Source: JAFGXT01 sp963677165 (GTDB lineage Bacteria; Verrucomicrobiota; Lentisphaeria; Victivallales; SZUA-371). From it: DNA of 64,000 nt. Below are positions 26,521 through 36,518 of this stretch, in pieces. Numbering within the stretch: the stretch's first letter is position 1; the number at the start of each line of letters is the position of its first letter. Where the stretch lies: the NCBI GenBank assembly GCA_963677165.2, contig CAXXSX010000002.1:1178001-1242000 (forward strand), given 5' to 3'. Under the pieces are notes generated by a model, which ran no database searches, had not been told where the DNA came from, and worked only from the letters and a program-made list of their open reading frames with translations. The position numbers and the translations under genes were made by a program.

Positions 26521-26814
26521 TAATTCCTTTATAGGAAGAAGCTTATGCTTTTCTATTCTCATCAACAATACTATACAATTTTTCAAAAAACTGAGATTAT
26601 TCTATCGAAACAATCAAATCGAGCCATATTCGACATTTAAATTGACATATTCCCCAAGGAACTGCTCGGTACCATTTTTTAACTCTAAATTACCAATATA
26701 GTACCTTTTAGAGAGAAGATAAAAAAATATTGCTTTAATATTGACTTTTTACAACTGTTGAAATATAATAACAATAGCATTTGTTCATATTTGTACATAT
26801 AAAGGAAAATAAGC

Positions 26815-27858
26815 ATGGCTGACAAGCAAATTACAGGGAATACGCTTCCTGGATACCATCAGATTCGACGTTATGTCTTTTCACTGATTGCCACAGCCGT
26901 GCCGGGAGAAGAAGTTGTTCCTCTGACAACCGAACGGGAATTGTGTGAGTTATTCGGAATGTCACGCGGGACTGTCCGCAAAGCACTCCAGCTTCTGACG
27001 GATGAGGGATTGCTGGTAAGACGTCAGCACTATGGTACGTTTATCAGTCCCCAGGTAATACGTCGGTCCCTGCATATGCCGATGATAGGAATAATTATTG
27101 GCGACGGAAACAATTCTTATCATGACAACCAGGCACAAGCTTTGCTTTCCGGCCTGTACCAGGAACTCAGTCTGCACCAGTACCTGCTTCATCAAATCCA
27201 GTTTTTCGGCAACCCGCAACAGACCATAGAAGCTGAGCTGCGCGGAAAAATCGCGGGAATCATCTGGATATGGCTGACTGATGACCGTCTGGATGTAGTT
27301 GATACGATCGAAAAAAATGAAATTCCACTGATTCATCTCATTCCTAAAATTAAGCCTGGCTACGGTACTAACATTTCTCTTGACCTTGAAACTTACGGTT
27401 ATGAATTGGCATGCAGGTTACTTAAAAAAGGGCACTCTTCCGATTTGCTGTTTGTGGATACAAACGACGAGAACATATCCTGTTCGAAAAGGAAAGGCAT
27501 TGAACGCGCATTTGTCGAATCCGGCATAAGATGGGACCGGAATAATTATATAAACGGAAGATATGAACTGATATTCAATGAGGTAGAACAAAGGCTGAAC
27601 TCGGGTAACTACCGCGTTGTAAACGCTACCGGATCATTTCTGCCATTCAAAGAAAATTATCCGGACATAAAATTTGTTATACCAGAGGTTTCATTAAGCC
27701 TGTGCAGTGCAGATGATGATTATCCATGCGTGGCAATCCCCTCTCATGACATAGGAATCCTGGCGGCAAAAATAATGCATAACCACCTGACCCACCCCAG
27801 TGGAAATCATTTATGCAATCACAAGATACCACTACCGTTTTACAATAACCAACAATAA
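26815..27858 (+). CDS. GntR-type regulator with LacI-like sensor domain
   Basis: 347 residues. Winged helix of GntR type at about 10-78 (PLTTERELCELFGMSRGTVRKALQLLTDEGLLVRRQHYGTFIS), joined to a periplasmic-binding-protein-like sensor (about 90-340; PMIGIIIGDGN, then GIERAFVESGI) as in AraR and related sugar repressors. It is 17 bp ahead of pseudopilin copy 3 and heads the cassette, so it probably represses or activates it in response to a sugar, likely a xylan or arabinan product given the GH10 downstream. Confidence 0.88.
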   Translation: MADKQITGNTLPGYHQIRRYVFSLIATAVPGEEVVPLTTERELCELFGMSRGTVRKALQLLTDEGLLVRRQHYGTFISPQVIRRSLHMPMIGIIIGDGNNSYHDNQAQALLSGLYQELSLHQYLLHQIQFFGNPQQTIEAELRGKIAGIIWIWLTDDRLDVVDTIEKNEIPLIHLIPKIKPGYGTNISLDLETYGYELACRLLKKGHSSDLLFVDTNDENISCSKRKGIERAFVESGIRWDRNNYINGRYELIFNEVEQRLNSGNYRVVNATGSFLPFKENYPDIKFVIPEVSLSLCSADDDYPCVAIPSHDIGILAAKIMHNHLTHPSGNHLCNHKIPLPFYNNQQ

Positions 27859-27875
27859 AGGAGAAAGAACAAACC

Positions 27876-28655
27876 ATGAAAAACAAACAACTTTTCACGC
27901 TCATCGAGCTTCTGGTCGTGATTGCTATCATAGCAATACTAGCCTCCATGTTGCTCCCCGCGCTGAACAGAGCCAGAGATACGGCCAAAAGTATTAGTTG
28001 TAAAAACAATATGAAGCAGCTTGGACTGACCTATCAAGTGTACTCCGGTGATTTTAAAGGATACGTTGTTCCGGCATCTTACAGCGGTCCATACTGGACA
28101 AGTATATTCGTCATTGACAAATATCTCTCTAAGAAAGTATTGATGTGCCCGTCAAGGCAACGCCTGATAGGCAACAGATGGTATGATAAATTCTGGAAAA
28201 ACCCGACATATGATCTGACCAATCCCGACAGCAGCAACTGGACCATGTGTGATTACGGTATTAACCTCTACTTCGCAACATCGTATTTAGGAAGTCCCTT
28301 AAAAGCGCTGAAGATCAATGCCTTCAGAATGCCTTCGCAAACTATAGGTTTTACCGATTCGGCCCGGCAATCCCGAACCGCAGAAATGATGGACCCGCTT
28401 GGTTATCTGTTTGTAAATTCCTATTACAGCGATCCCGGCGCAGGCCCGATCATGTGGGCCGCACATATGGGAGGACATGAAGCCAACTGCGTATTTGTTG
28501 ACGGTCATGTAAGCTCCGGAAGAAGCAGCCTGAAAGGAGAGTATGCCTCGAAAGCCATGTATAACTCGATCGGCAGCATCTTCTATCGCTATTATGGACT
28601 CAGTCCGGAAAGTAACTGGCATCGTCATGACGGTCAGTCAAAACCGGGAGAATGA
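27876..28655 (+). CDS. Pseudopilin-like protein (copy 3)
   Basis: 259 residues. Leader MKNKQL then FTLIELLVVIAIIAILASM, linker PALNRARDTAKSISCKNN, and a C-terminal CVFVDGHVSSG motif. The residue before Phe is Leu, atypical for a prepilin peptidase site. It overlaps the next gene through ATGA and follows the regulator closely, so regulator, pseudopilin, GH and GH10 form one operon. Confidence 0.87.
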   Translation: MKNKQLFTLIELLVVIAIIAILASMLLPALNRARDTAKSISCKNNMKQLGLTYQVYSGDFKGYVVPASYSGPYWTSIFVIDKYLSKKVLMCPSRQRLIGNRWYDKFWKNPTYDLTNPDSSNWTMCDYGINLYFATSYLGSPLKALKINAFRMPSQTIGFTDSARQSRTAEMMDPLGYLFVNSYYSDPGAGPIMWAAHMGGHEANCVFVDGHVSSGRSSLKGEYASKAMYNSIGSIFYRYYGLSPESNWHRHDGQSKPGE

Positions 28656-28660
28656 TCAGA

Positions 28661-31600
28661 ATGAAAAAATTTGTATTTTATATTCGGTTATCTATACTCT
28701 TGTTTTCTATCAGTGTTTCGGCCTCCGATTATTTACTAGAAAACAGTTGCAAGTTGTTATTCTATCCGACTGAGGGGGTAATATCAAGCCGACAGGGTAC
28801 GGTACAGCTGACGATTACACCTCATTGCGATATCGCGACAATGCGTAACGGCTGGCCGTTCGCATTCGGAGTCAATGTTGAAGAAAACCGTGGAAGGTCC
28901 AGAACCGCCCTCGGCATTCTACGAACTCCGGGACTTGATGAATGGGACGGGTTGTCTGCTGTGGCCAGAGGAAACGGAGATCAGCGTTTTGGATTGGTCG
29001 ATATGAAATGTCCGGTAAAAGCCGGACAGAAAGTAAATCTAGCCCTGACATGGGGGCCGGCGGGATTGTTTCTATATGTTGACGGCAGGTGCATCGGCAG
29101 ATCGCAATTTGAGAAAGAACTACTGCCGCTGGCATCAGTTTTTCATGTCGGGCGCATGGCCCCATTCTATGTTCGCCGCATCGCTGTCAGTGCGACTCAA
29201 CTTTCAAAGGGAGCCCTGAATTTCAATTCAGATAAAGACTTTGTTGCAGACAAAGACTGTACGCTGCTGGCAAACAAGCTTTCAGAACCGCAGTTTTTCC
29301 CGGCTCCGTCCTTCAGGGATTTGGTTTCCCTTGCTCCTTTCGACCTGACATATAACAGGATTTTTTATGCCGGAGAAAAACTTGAATTCGCTTTTATGAC
29401 CAATAATTTTACCAGTAAAGCAATTAATGTCACGGCAAAATTGAGCTTTACACCAATCAAAGGCAAAAAGGAACAGTACACCAGAACAATCAGGCTTACC
29501 CCGAAAACAGTGCAGAAAAAAATAACGCTTGATTTTCCTCCCCATAAACCAGGGCTGTATACGATTGAAATCTCATCGGTCCAGACAAAGAAATGGATGT
29601 TCAGGGTGTCCGTCCTGCCGAAACTTGCCGGACCGGAAGGCAGGCTCCGGAATTACCTTGGAGCAGCCAACAATCGTATGCCGGAATTATTCAAGCGCAT
29701 AAACCTGCACTGGGTACGTTTCTGGGGTTCTCCTGAACTGAACTGGTTCCAGCTTGAACCAATGAAGAATCGTTGGGATTTTGCGACTGCTGACCGGGTT
29801 GTCAACGCTTATCTTAAAAATGACGTTAATATTCTGGCTGTGCTTGGATATCCACCGTTATGGGCGGCAAAGCCGCCGCCGCGTGGAGAACAATATAAAA
29901 AATACAAGTTCCACTACAACCGTCCCGGGCGCTGGCAGCCCGGCAATTTGAAAGAATGGGAAAATTATATAAAGAAAACAGCGAAACATTTTAAAGGTCG
30001 GATTCACTGCTATGAAATATACAATGAAGTGGATTTTAAGCCTCCTGGCATTGCGGCCAGTTTTTCCGGTACGACAGAAGACTATTTCAAATTGTTAAAG
30101 TCCTCGTCGCAGATGATTCGTAAAACGGATTCGAAGAATAAAATCCTTATTTCGGGATTCAGCATGATCCCCGGCGTATGTGATACTGACATGCCCGAAG
30201 ACCTGTTGAAAATGGGAGCGGCGAATTACATCGATATCTGGAACCTTCACGCCTACAGGGCACTGGTGAATGTCCCGGAAATGAAAAAAATGATAAAGAG
30301 TCGAAAACCGGGAACCCCTCTCTGGCAGACCGAACAGATGTGGCATATCATGAAAGATAAGAGTAAAATACGCTATCTTACCGTTGCCATTAACTTCTGG
30401 TTTCTTGAACAGGGGTTCGAAAGATATATGACGTTCGGCTGGAATGAATTTCTGTCTGACGTCCACAACATGTCTCCTCAGGACCCGTTACATGTTTTCG
30501 CGGTCAATCAGCAGTTCATCACCAAGTGCGAAACTTATGTCGGAAAACATCCGCAGCTACCGGAATCGGATTTTGATGTAAGGCATGTTTTGCATCGAAA
30601 AGACGGAAAATATCTGACCGCCGTCGGCAGTGGTACAGGCAGTTACCTTATCGGCTTCACGAACCCTGAGACCGAGATATATGATCTACTTGGACGTAAA
30701 ATCAAAGCGGTACAAAATAAGGTCGAAACAAACCATGGTATTCTTTACTTTATCACTGACAAGAAACTTAATATCAATCTTATCGAATGCCTTGATGAAG
30801 CACAATTGCTCACCAATACCGGTTTTGAAGACCTCGGCGGCGATGCCATGGGCGGAATTGAAAACTGTGTTCCCTCTGGATGGGTACTGCGTCTCCAGTA
30901 TGACCCGAAAGCCGCGATAAAGATTAATCCGAAAACTCCGTACAAAGGCAAATATGCCGTAAATCTGACAACTTCGGGAAAAGGCAGAGTGTATATGTTT
31001 AATTTACTCAAGCTGTCTTCTCCGGGAACCTATCACATAAGCGCGAATTTCCGTAATATATCAGGAAAAGCCAGGCCGTATATCTGCGCATTCGATACAA
31101 CAGCCGGCACCAGATATCTGGTCAGGAAAAATTTCCCGACACCTCCCGGAAACAGCTACAAAAAATACAACCTGGACATTAACTTGAAGAAAGTTCCAGG
31201 CGATAAGCTGGCAGTTATATTCGGAGTTGACGGCGGAGCCGGGACCATCAGTTGCGATGAAGTTGAAATGAAAAAAATGGAGACACCCGCGTTCCCTGCC
31301 ACGGAGGCGGTTCCGGTTACGCTGAAAGGAACGCCGCTGAACAAAAAACTGCATACGGAAAAAGGAGTCCAGATGGATGTTTCAAGCTTGGCTTCTTTAA
31401 ACGGAAAACGTCAATATGCCGGAGTTCCATTCGAGATTACCCAAAGCGGTATACTGGTTGCCGACAAATCCTGGAATCTGCCGGAAAGCGTAGATATCCC
31501 GGTTCCGGCTGGCAGATATTCCGAAATACACGGACTGACAGGAGCAATGTATGTGAGCGGTAAAAAGGGAACAGAACTGGCAACACTCACGCTTTTTTAT

Positions 31601-31867
31601 TCCGGCGGTCAAACGGCAAAAATACCGGTTCGCAATATGGTTGAAACCCGTGACTGGTATGTTGGCAAAGATACGACGCCGGTTCCCGATCCGGTTGCAA
31701 AAATCAAACAGAATGATTTGTCCCACAGATACCTGTATCATACTAAATTCAGCAACCCTTTTCCTGAAAAGGTACTGAGAAAAATAAAACTAAGCAGTTC
31801 GGCAAAAGGAATAATCCTTTTTGCCGGAATAACACTACGCAAAACAATGGGACCTGTTAAGAAATGA
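28661..31867 (+). CDS. Large secreted clan-A glycoside hydrolase with lectin and CBM-like domains
   Basis: About 1068 residues with a signal peptide (MKKFVFYIRLSILLFSISVSAS). Then a LamG/concanavalin-like domain (about 25-190, ending with the VDGRCIG strand), an Ig-like linker, and a TIM barrel (about 340-640) with CYEIYNEVD as acid/base and PLWQTEQMW as nucleophile, as in GH39-like enzymes. A CBM4/9-like domain (from NTGFEDLGG) and further beta domains follow. An ATG at 28652 overlapping the pseudopilin stop is possible; the 28661 ATG has better spacing from GGGAG. It probably attacks a xylan-like or complex glycan outside the cell. Confidence 0.78.
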   Translation: MKKFVFYIRLSILLFSISVSASDYLLENSCKLLFYPTEGVISSRQGTVQLTITPHCDIATMRNGWPFAFGVNVEENRGRSRTALGILRTPGLDEWDGLSAVARGNGDQRFGLVDMKCPVKAGQKVNLALTWGPAGLFLYVDGRCIGRSQFEKELLPLASVFHVGRMAPFYVRRIAVSATQLSKGALNFNSDKDFVADKDCTLLANKLSEPQFFPAPSFRDLVSLAPFDLTYNRIFYAGEKLEFAFMTNNFTSKAINVTAKLSFTPIKGKKEQYTRTIRLTPKTVQKKITLDFPPHKPGLYTIEISSVQTKKWMFRVSVLPKLAGPEGRLRNYLGAANNRMPELFKRINLHWVRFWGSPELNWFQLEPMKNRWDFATADRVVNAYLKNDVNILAVLGYPPLWAAKPPPRGEQYKKYKFHYNRPGRWQPGNLKEWENYIKKTAKHFKGRIHCYEIYNEVDFKPPGIAASFSGTTEDYFKLLKSSSQMIRKTDSKNKILISGFSMIPGVCDTDMPEDLLKMGAANYIDIWNLHAYRALVNVPEMKKMIKSRKPGTPLWQTEQMWHIMKDKSKIRYLTVAINFWFLEQGFERYMTFGWNEFLSDVHNMSPQDPLHVFAVNQQFITKCETYVGKHPQLPESDFDVRHVLHRKDGKYLTAVGSGTGSYLIGFTNPETEIYDLLGRKIKAVQNKVETNHGILYFITDKKLNINLIECLDEAQLLTNTGFEDLGGDAMGGIENCVPSGWVLRLQYDPKAAIKINPKTPYKGKYAVNLTTSGKGRVYMFNLLKLSSPGTYHISANFRNISGKARPYICAFDTTAGTRYLVRKNFPTPPGNSYKKYNLDINLKKVPGDKLAVIFGVDGGAGTISCDEVEMKKMETPAFPATEAVPVTLKGTPLNKKLHTEKGVQMDVSSLASLNGKRQYAGVPFEITQSGILVADKSWNLPESVDIPVPAGRYSEIHGLTGAMYVSGKKGTELATLTLFYSGGQTAKIPVRNMVETRDWYVGKDTTPVPDPVAKIKQNDLSHRYLYHTKFSNPFPEKVLRKIKLSSSAKGIILFAGITLRKTMGPVKK

Positions 31868-33171
31868 ATGACTGGGCACGTGAGCTGTCGTCGGAACTAT
31901 TAAAGGATAATTCCGAGCTTGACTTTAAAATAAAAAATAACATCGAACTCCATCGAAAAGGTCTCGGCAGAATAAGTCTGCATGATTCCGCAGGCAACCC
32001 GGTTCCGGCAGCTTCAATCGTACTTAGGCAGAAAAGTCATGAATACAAATTCGGCTGTAACATTTTCATGTTGGAACAATTTCCGGATGAAGAACGTAAT
32101 CGGGCATATGAAAAGCGATTCAGTGACCTGTTCAATCATGCCGTCGCTCCTTTTTACTGGTGTGATCTTGAACCGGAGCCCGGAAACGAACGCTTTGACA
32201 GAAACAGTAAACCTATATACCGCAGGCCACCTCCGGATATGATTTGTGATTTCTGTGAAAAGAATGACATATCAGTAAAAGGACATCCATTGGCATGGTA
32301 TAAGTTCCTGCCGAAGTGGCTTCCCGATGACAAACGGAAAGTCCGTGACCTGTGGGAAAGACGTTTCGCCCGCATCTCCGAGCATTATTCCAATAGAATT
32401 CGCGACTGGGATGTTTACAACGAAGCGCAAACCTATAATCCCGATATTCTTCCGGACAATTCAGTTGAGCTGGCTTTTGAGCTGGCGGAAAAATACTTTC
32501 CCGGCTGCAAGCTTAACTATAATGACGATAATATGTGGTTTCGGTTTTCCCGGGAAAATACGCCGCCGTATCTGCTGGTGGAAAAGTTACTGAGTAAAGG
32601 TTTGAAAGTCAGCGGTATGGGGCTTCAGTTCCATATGTTCGACTGGCTGCTAAGAGATGGTATGTTTCAGCAGTTTATGAATGCAGAAAGACTTTATCAG
32701 ATACTGGATCAGTTCAGTTTGTTAAAACTGCCGGTCAATATGTCGGAGGTCAGCATCATTAGCCGGCGGGAACTCGGAGACGGAGACCGTTTTCAGGAAC
32801 TTGTAGCGGAGAAGCTCTACAGACTCTGGTTCAGCCATCCGGCAACGGACGGTATCATCTGGTGGAATATGGTGGACGGAACCGGAGCCAATGCACCGCT
32901 TGGTTCGGAAGACGGGGAAAATTCATTACGTGCCGGGCTGGTCAATTGTGATATGACTCCAAAACCTGCTTATAATGCAATCCAAAATCTTATTAAAGAG
33001 AAATGGTGGACACATCATGTCGAAATTGATTATGTTGACCGGGGAGACAACCGCTTTCATGGTTTCTATGGTGATTACGACGTTGAAATAAAAAGAGATG
33101 GAGAAAAATACTCGAAAAAAATAAAGCTGTCTAAATTTTCTAAAAATGACTTTCTGATTAAATTAACATAG
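31864..33171 (+). CDS. GH10 family endo-beta-1,4-xylanase-like enzyme, no signal peptide
   Basis: 435 residues. The GH10 pattern is clear: KGHPLAWYKFLPKWL (substrate-binding His), DWDVYNEA with acid/base Glu187, QFHMF, and LPVNMSEVSI with nucleophile Glu295, then IIWWNMVDG. An N-terminal small beta domain (about 33-65) resembles those in GH10 relatives of gut bacteria. No signal peptide or lipobox, so it likely works in the cytosol on imported oligosaccharides. ATGA overlap with the previous gene. A terminator-like hairpin follows. Confidence 0.9.
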   Translation: MNDWARELSSELLKDNSELDFKIKNNIELHRKGLGRISLHDSAGNPVPAASIVLRQKSHEYKFGCNIFMLEQFPDEERNRAYEKRFSDLFNHAVAPFYWCDLEPEPGNERFDRNSKPIYRRPPPDMICDFCEKNDISVKGHPLAWYKFLPKWLPDDKRKVRDLWERRFARISEHYSNRIRDWDVYNEAQTYNPDILPDNSVELAFELAEKYFPGCKLNYNDDNMWFRFSRENTPPYLLVEKLLSKGLKVSGMGLQFHMFDWLLRDGMFQQFMNAERLYQILDQFSLLKLPVNMSEVSIISRRELGDGDRFQELVAEKLYRLWFSHPATDGIIWWNMVDGTGANAPLGSEDGENSLRAGLVNCDMTPKPAYNAIQNLIKEKWWTHHVEIDYVDRGDNRFHGFYGDYDVEIKRDGEKYSKKIKLSKFSKNDFLIKLT

Positions 33172-33914
33172 TTCTGCTATAACTGTCACCTTAGGCTTAC
33201 GCATAACAGACTCCCTGTATTCTCATAACCGGGAAGTCTGTTCATTTTATCCTGTTTTTATTTATTGACCGCACGACTAATGCTGTTCACTTAAGAAATT
33301 GGTCATGCTAATATTGTTGAATTTTTAGTCATTGAATAGTGAAAACAACTTTTGTTCGGCGGATTTTCAGAAAAAATGATAAGTCTACATGTAAAAATAT
33401 AGTATTTGAGCTTTAAATGAATGGTATTAATCCGTACGACGGACGGCGTTAATATCTTAAAACTCCAGTTGCAGAAGCGGGGAAAACATATAATTTTTCG
33501 GTTTTAATACCCCGCTCCTCTGGGTCGCTTCTCCTGTAACAAATTGTTTTGTCAAGCTTTTAGCCAAAGCGTTTCTGATACCTCGTGGTAGTTCATTTTT
33601 ACTTTTTTCCGTTTTTTTTACTTATGGGGGTATCATTATTCGTAAGGCTCATTATAATAACGCTTTTATATGAAAGGACCTGATTTTTTCAGGGAGAGCA
33701 GTATTTCTTTACAACAATTCATGGAATTTATCCGGACCCGAATTATACGGGTTGAAAACAGCAGACTTTTTGACGGGTTGCGTCGTCGGGGGCAAATATT
33801 CCGGCCAAGCGGGACAATCGTTTCTATTTCTTTTTTAATTACTTCATAAATAGTTTTCCAACTTTAATAGCAATACTGGAAAACAATATTTTTTTCTAAC
33901 AGGCTGGTTTAATT
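33172..33914. other. Long intergenic region before the ABC transporter
   Basis: 743 bp without a convincing gene. It contains a terminator at 33205, a TCCGTACGACGGA palindrome at 33431-33443 shared with 61155, a 7-bp inverted repeat AGCGGGG/CCCCGCT (33476-33516), and a CCTGA...TCAGG hairpin near 33680. A small RNA is possible but I recognise none. Confidence 0.55.
33205..33242 (+). terminator. Probable terminator of the GH10 operon
   Basis: AACAGACT pairs with AGTCTGTT, extended by CCC/GGG inside, followed by CATTTTATCCTGTTTTT. The loop is long, so strength is moderate. Confidence 0.6.
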
Positions 33915-35684
33915 ATGAATGACATTTTCAGCAGACGCTATCAGCATCGTTCTCCTTTTATTCAGTTTCTGATGATGTTCAGAAACTATAAGGCGAAAAC
34001 AGCTGTTTCCATGACGTTTTTCGTCATAAAGATCATCCCGGTATGGCTGACGCCAATCATTATCTCAAATGTGATCAATGAACTCACCGCTGGCGGACCG
34101 GAAACAATTCACCGGATGCTGGTACAATTCATGATCGGAGCAATATTTATCGTACAGAACGTATTTACCCACGTAATGTATGTGCGCTATTTCAGTCAGA
34201 TTACCCGCTCAGTCGAAAAGGATCTGCGAATGGCCCTCTGCTATCGCCTGCAGCAGCTTACAATCGCCTACCATACCGATAACAAACTCGGCGTACTCCA
34301 GACCAAAGTTCTTCGTGATGTCGAAAATATTGAAATGCTGTCAAAAATGCTGATGGACAATATTCCAAACCTGATATTCTCTTTGGGCTCAGCGGTAATA
34401 GTTACCTTAATGCGCGCTCCGCAGTTTGTTATTTTTTACATCGCCATTATTCCAATCGCGGTTATTGTATTCCGATCAGTCAAAGGACGCATGGTACGCT
34501 ACAACGCCGAATTCCGCACCAATGTGGAACAGATGTCCGGCAAGGTCATCGAAATGCTTAAGTTGATCACCATTACCCGAGCGCATAATCAGGAGAACGA
34601 CGAGCTGGAACGGGTGAATCACAAGCTCGACAAAGTCAAAACTTCCGGGCTGAAACTTGATATGATCAACGGAATTTTCGGTTCGATCAACTGGGTAATC
34701 TTCACTTTCTTCAACCTTCTGACCCTGACCGCCGCGGCAATTGCCAGCTACAAGGAAATTATTCCGCTCAAGGTGGGCGACGTAATTCTACTGACGACTT
34801 ATTTCAACGTAATTACCGGATCGGTCATGCAGATTCTGAACATCCTGCCGAATCTTACCAAAGGACTTGAATCGGTCAAATCCATCGGAGAGATTCTCAA
34901 GAGTCCGCAATACGAACAATTCGGCAGAAAACCGCGCATCATGGGAGTCAACGGAGAATTCCGGTTTGACAATGTGGTATTTACCTATCCCGGCACGGAT
35001 TCTCCTGCGATAAAAAATCTTTCTTTACGTGTTGCCCCCGGCGAAACGGTAGCGTTTGTCGGCCCGTCCGGTTCCGGAAAATCAACCATCATGCAGTTGG
35101 TGATTGGTTTCACCAAACCTGACACCGGCAATATCTTCCTTGATGGCCACAATCTGCATGATATCGACCTGAAATCCTACCGTCGTTTTCTGTCGGTAGT
35201 AAGCCAGGAAACCGTGCTGTTCGACGGTACCATAAAGGATAACATTACTTACGGCCGTGACATTCCAGAGTCCAAAATTCAACAGGCCATCGCCGACTCC
35301 AATCTTGAAGCGTTTCTGGAAGATCAGCCCGATGGCATTAATACCCAGGTGAAGGAAAACGGCTCCCGTTTGTCCGGCGGACAACGCCAACGCCTGGCAA
35401 TTGCCCGCGCCCTGATCCGTAATCCCAAGGTACTGGTGCTGGACGAAGCCACTTCCGCGCTTGACGTTGAATCCGAAGCCGCGATTCAGGACGCACTGAA
35501 CCGCTTGATCCAGGGCAGAACAACCTTTGTGGTTGCCCACCGCTTGTCGACAATCCGCAATGCCGACCGTATTTTCGTGCTGGACAAAGGCGAAATCGTC
35601 GAGTCAGGCAACCATCAGGAACTTCTCGACCAGAAAGGCGTCTACTACAAAATGCATCGTATCCAGAACGGTGAAGTTGACTGA
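33915..35684 (+). CDS. ABC transporter, fused permease and ATPase (exporter half)
   Basis: 589 residues of the MsbA/LmrA half-transporter type. Six hydrophobic segments (about 30-310), then the nucleotide-binding domain (about 340-585): Walker A GPSGSGKST, Q-loop VVSQETVLFDG, signature LSGGQRQR, Walker B VLVLDEATSALD and the switch His in VVAHRLST. It works as a dimer in the inner membrane to export lipids, peptides or drugs; the substrate is unknown. Its GC-richer, smoother codon use resembles core genes more than the flanking cassettes. The ribosome site is weak. Confidence 0.93.
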   Translation: MNDIFSRRYQHRSPFIQFLMMFRNYKAKTAVSMTFFVIKIIPVWLTPIIISNVINELTAGGPETIHRMLVQFMIGAIFIVQNVFTHVMYVRYFSQITRSVEKDLRMALCYRLQQLTIAYHTDNKLGVLQTKVLRDVENIEMLSKMLMDNIPNLIFSLGSAVIVTLMRAPQFVIFYIAIIPIAVIVFRSVKGRMVRYNAEFRTNVEQMSGKVIEMLKLITITRAHNQENDELERVNHKLDKVKTSGLKLDMINGIFGSINWVIFTFFNLLTLTAAAIASYKEIIPLKVGDVILLTTYFNVITGSVMQILNILPNLTKGLESVKSIGEILKSPQYEQFGRKPRIMGVNGEFRFDNVVFTYPGTDSPAIKNLSLRVAPGETVAFVGPSGSGKSTIMQLVIGFTKPDTGNIFLDGHNLHDIDLKSYRRFLSVVSQETVLFDGTIKDNITYGRDIPESKIQQAIADSNLEAFLEDQPDGINTQVKENGSRLSGGQRQRLAIARALIRNPKVLVLDEATSALDVESEAAIQDALNRLIQGRTTFVVAHRLSTIRNADRIFVLDKGEIVESGNHQELLDQKGVYYKMHRIQNGEVD

Positions 35685-35689
35685 TTATT

Positions 35690-35716
35690 AAGGGAACCTA
35701 TTTGGGGGATTCCCTT
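35690..35716 (+). terminator. Terminator after ABC transporter
   Basis: AAGGGAA pairs with TTCCCTT over a 13-base loop, followed by ATATTTT. Confidence 0.65.
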
Positions 35717-35743
35717 ATATTTTATGCAGTTTTGTATTCGGTG

Positions 35744-36505
35744 CTACCTGTAACCTGTCGGTTTCGAATAATGATAAGAAGCATACCATACAGAGGAACT
35801 TTCCTGATATCGGCATATATACTGGACTTGCTTATAATTTGGCAAACCGGCAGTAACCATATCAACTTCCACTCCTCGAACACTATCGACATGTCCATCA
35901 AAAAGCAGAATCACCGCTTTTTTGTCATGGGCAAAGGTCCTACTGAGTCCGGAAATGGAATTATAAAAAGTTGAATCATTCCATGTGTTGCTGGGATATT
36001 GAAAATCGTATATTGATTCAAATGGTCGTCCTGAAGCCCAGTTTCTAAAGTAATCCGTAATTAGTACGGATTTGGCTGGTTGTTTTATCTGGGGCTCTTT
36101 CAACAGAGACGCATCATCAGTAGGACTGTCTCCAACCATTCCACAGCTTACCCGGTCCTTTACATTTCCCGGAATTACATCTTTGGGACAACTGAAAACT
36201 GCACGATTTTTGATATATCCCCCAAAGTAAATATGCTGATACCATGCGGATGCAATATTTCCGGATTGTGACGGTGCAAAAGGACACCACCATTTCGCTT
36301 CATTTTTATTCGGCATCGTGTATGAGTTATTGTCATTTACATACATGGCAATGCCAAGACCGATTTGTTTTTTATTTGAAATGCATGATATCTCATATGC
36401 TTTATTTCTTGCTTTGCTCAATGCGGGCAGCAGCATGGAAGCAAGAATTGCTATGATTGCAATCACAACGAGGAGTTCGATGAGTGTGAATTTCTTTGTC
36501 TTCAT
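35744..36505 (-). CDS. Pseudopilin-like protein (copy 4)
   Basis: 253 residues. Leader MKTKK, then FTLIELLVVIAIIAILASM, linker PALSKARNKAYEISCISN, and a C-terminal LLFDGHVDSVRG motif. It lies downstream of its enzyme gene on the minus strand (13 bp apart), the reverse of the order in the other cassettes. AGGAAAG provides the ribosome site. Confidence 0.86.
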   Translation of the reverse strand: MKTKKFTLIELLVVIAIIAILASMLLPALSKARNKAYEISCISNKKQIGLGIAMYVNDNNSYTMPNKNEAKWWCPFAPSQSGNIASAWYQHIYFGGYIKNRAVFSCPKDVIPGNVKDRVSCGMVGDSPTDDASLLKEPQIKQPAKSVLITDYFRNWASGRPFESIYDFQYPSNTWNDSTFYNSISGLSRTFAHDKKAVILLFDGHVDSVRGVEVDMVTAGLPNYKQVQYICRYQESSSVWYASYHYSKPTGYR

Positions 36506-36518
36506 TTTCTTTCCTAAT

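Noticed and set aside
26438..26701. 87-residue ORF starting in the tRNA-Gly
   Set aside because: It is a translation of the tRNA itself and its flank; the same peptide appears at the other tRNA copy. No independent coding evidence.
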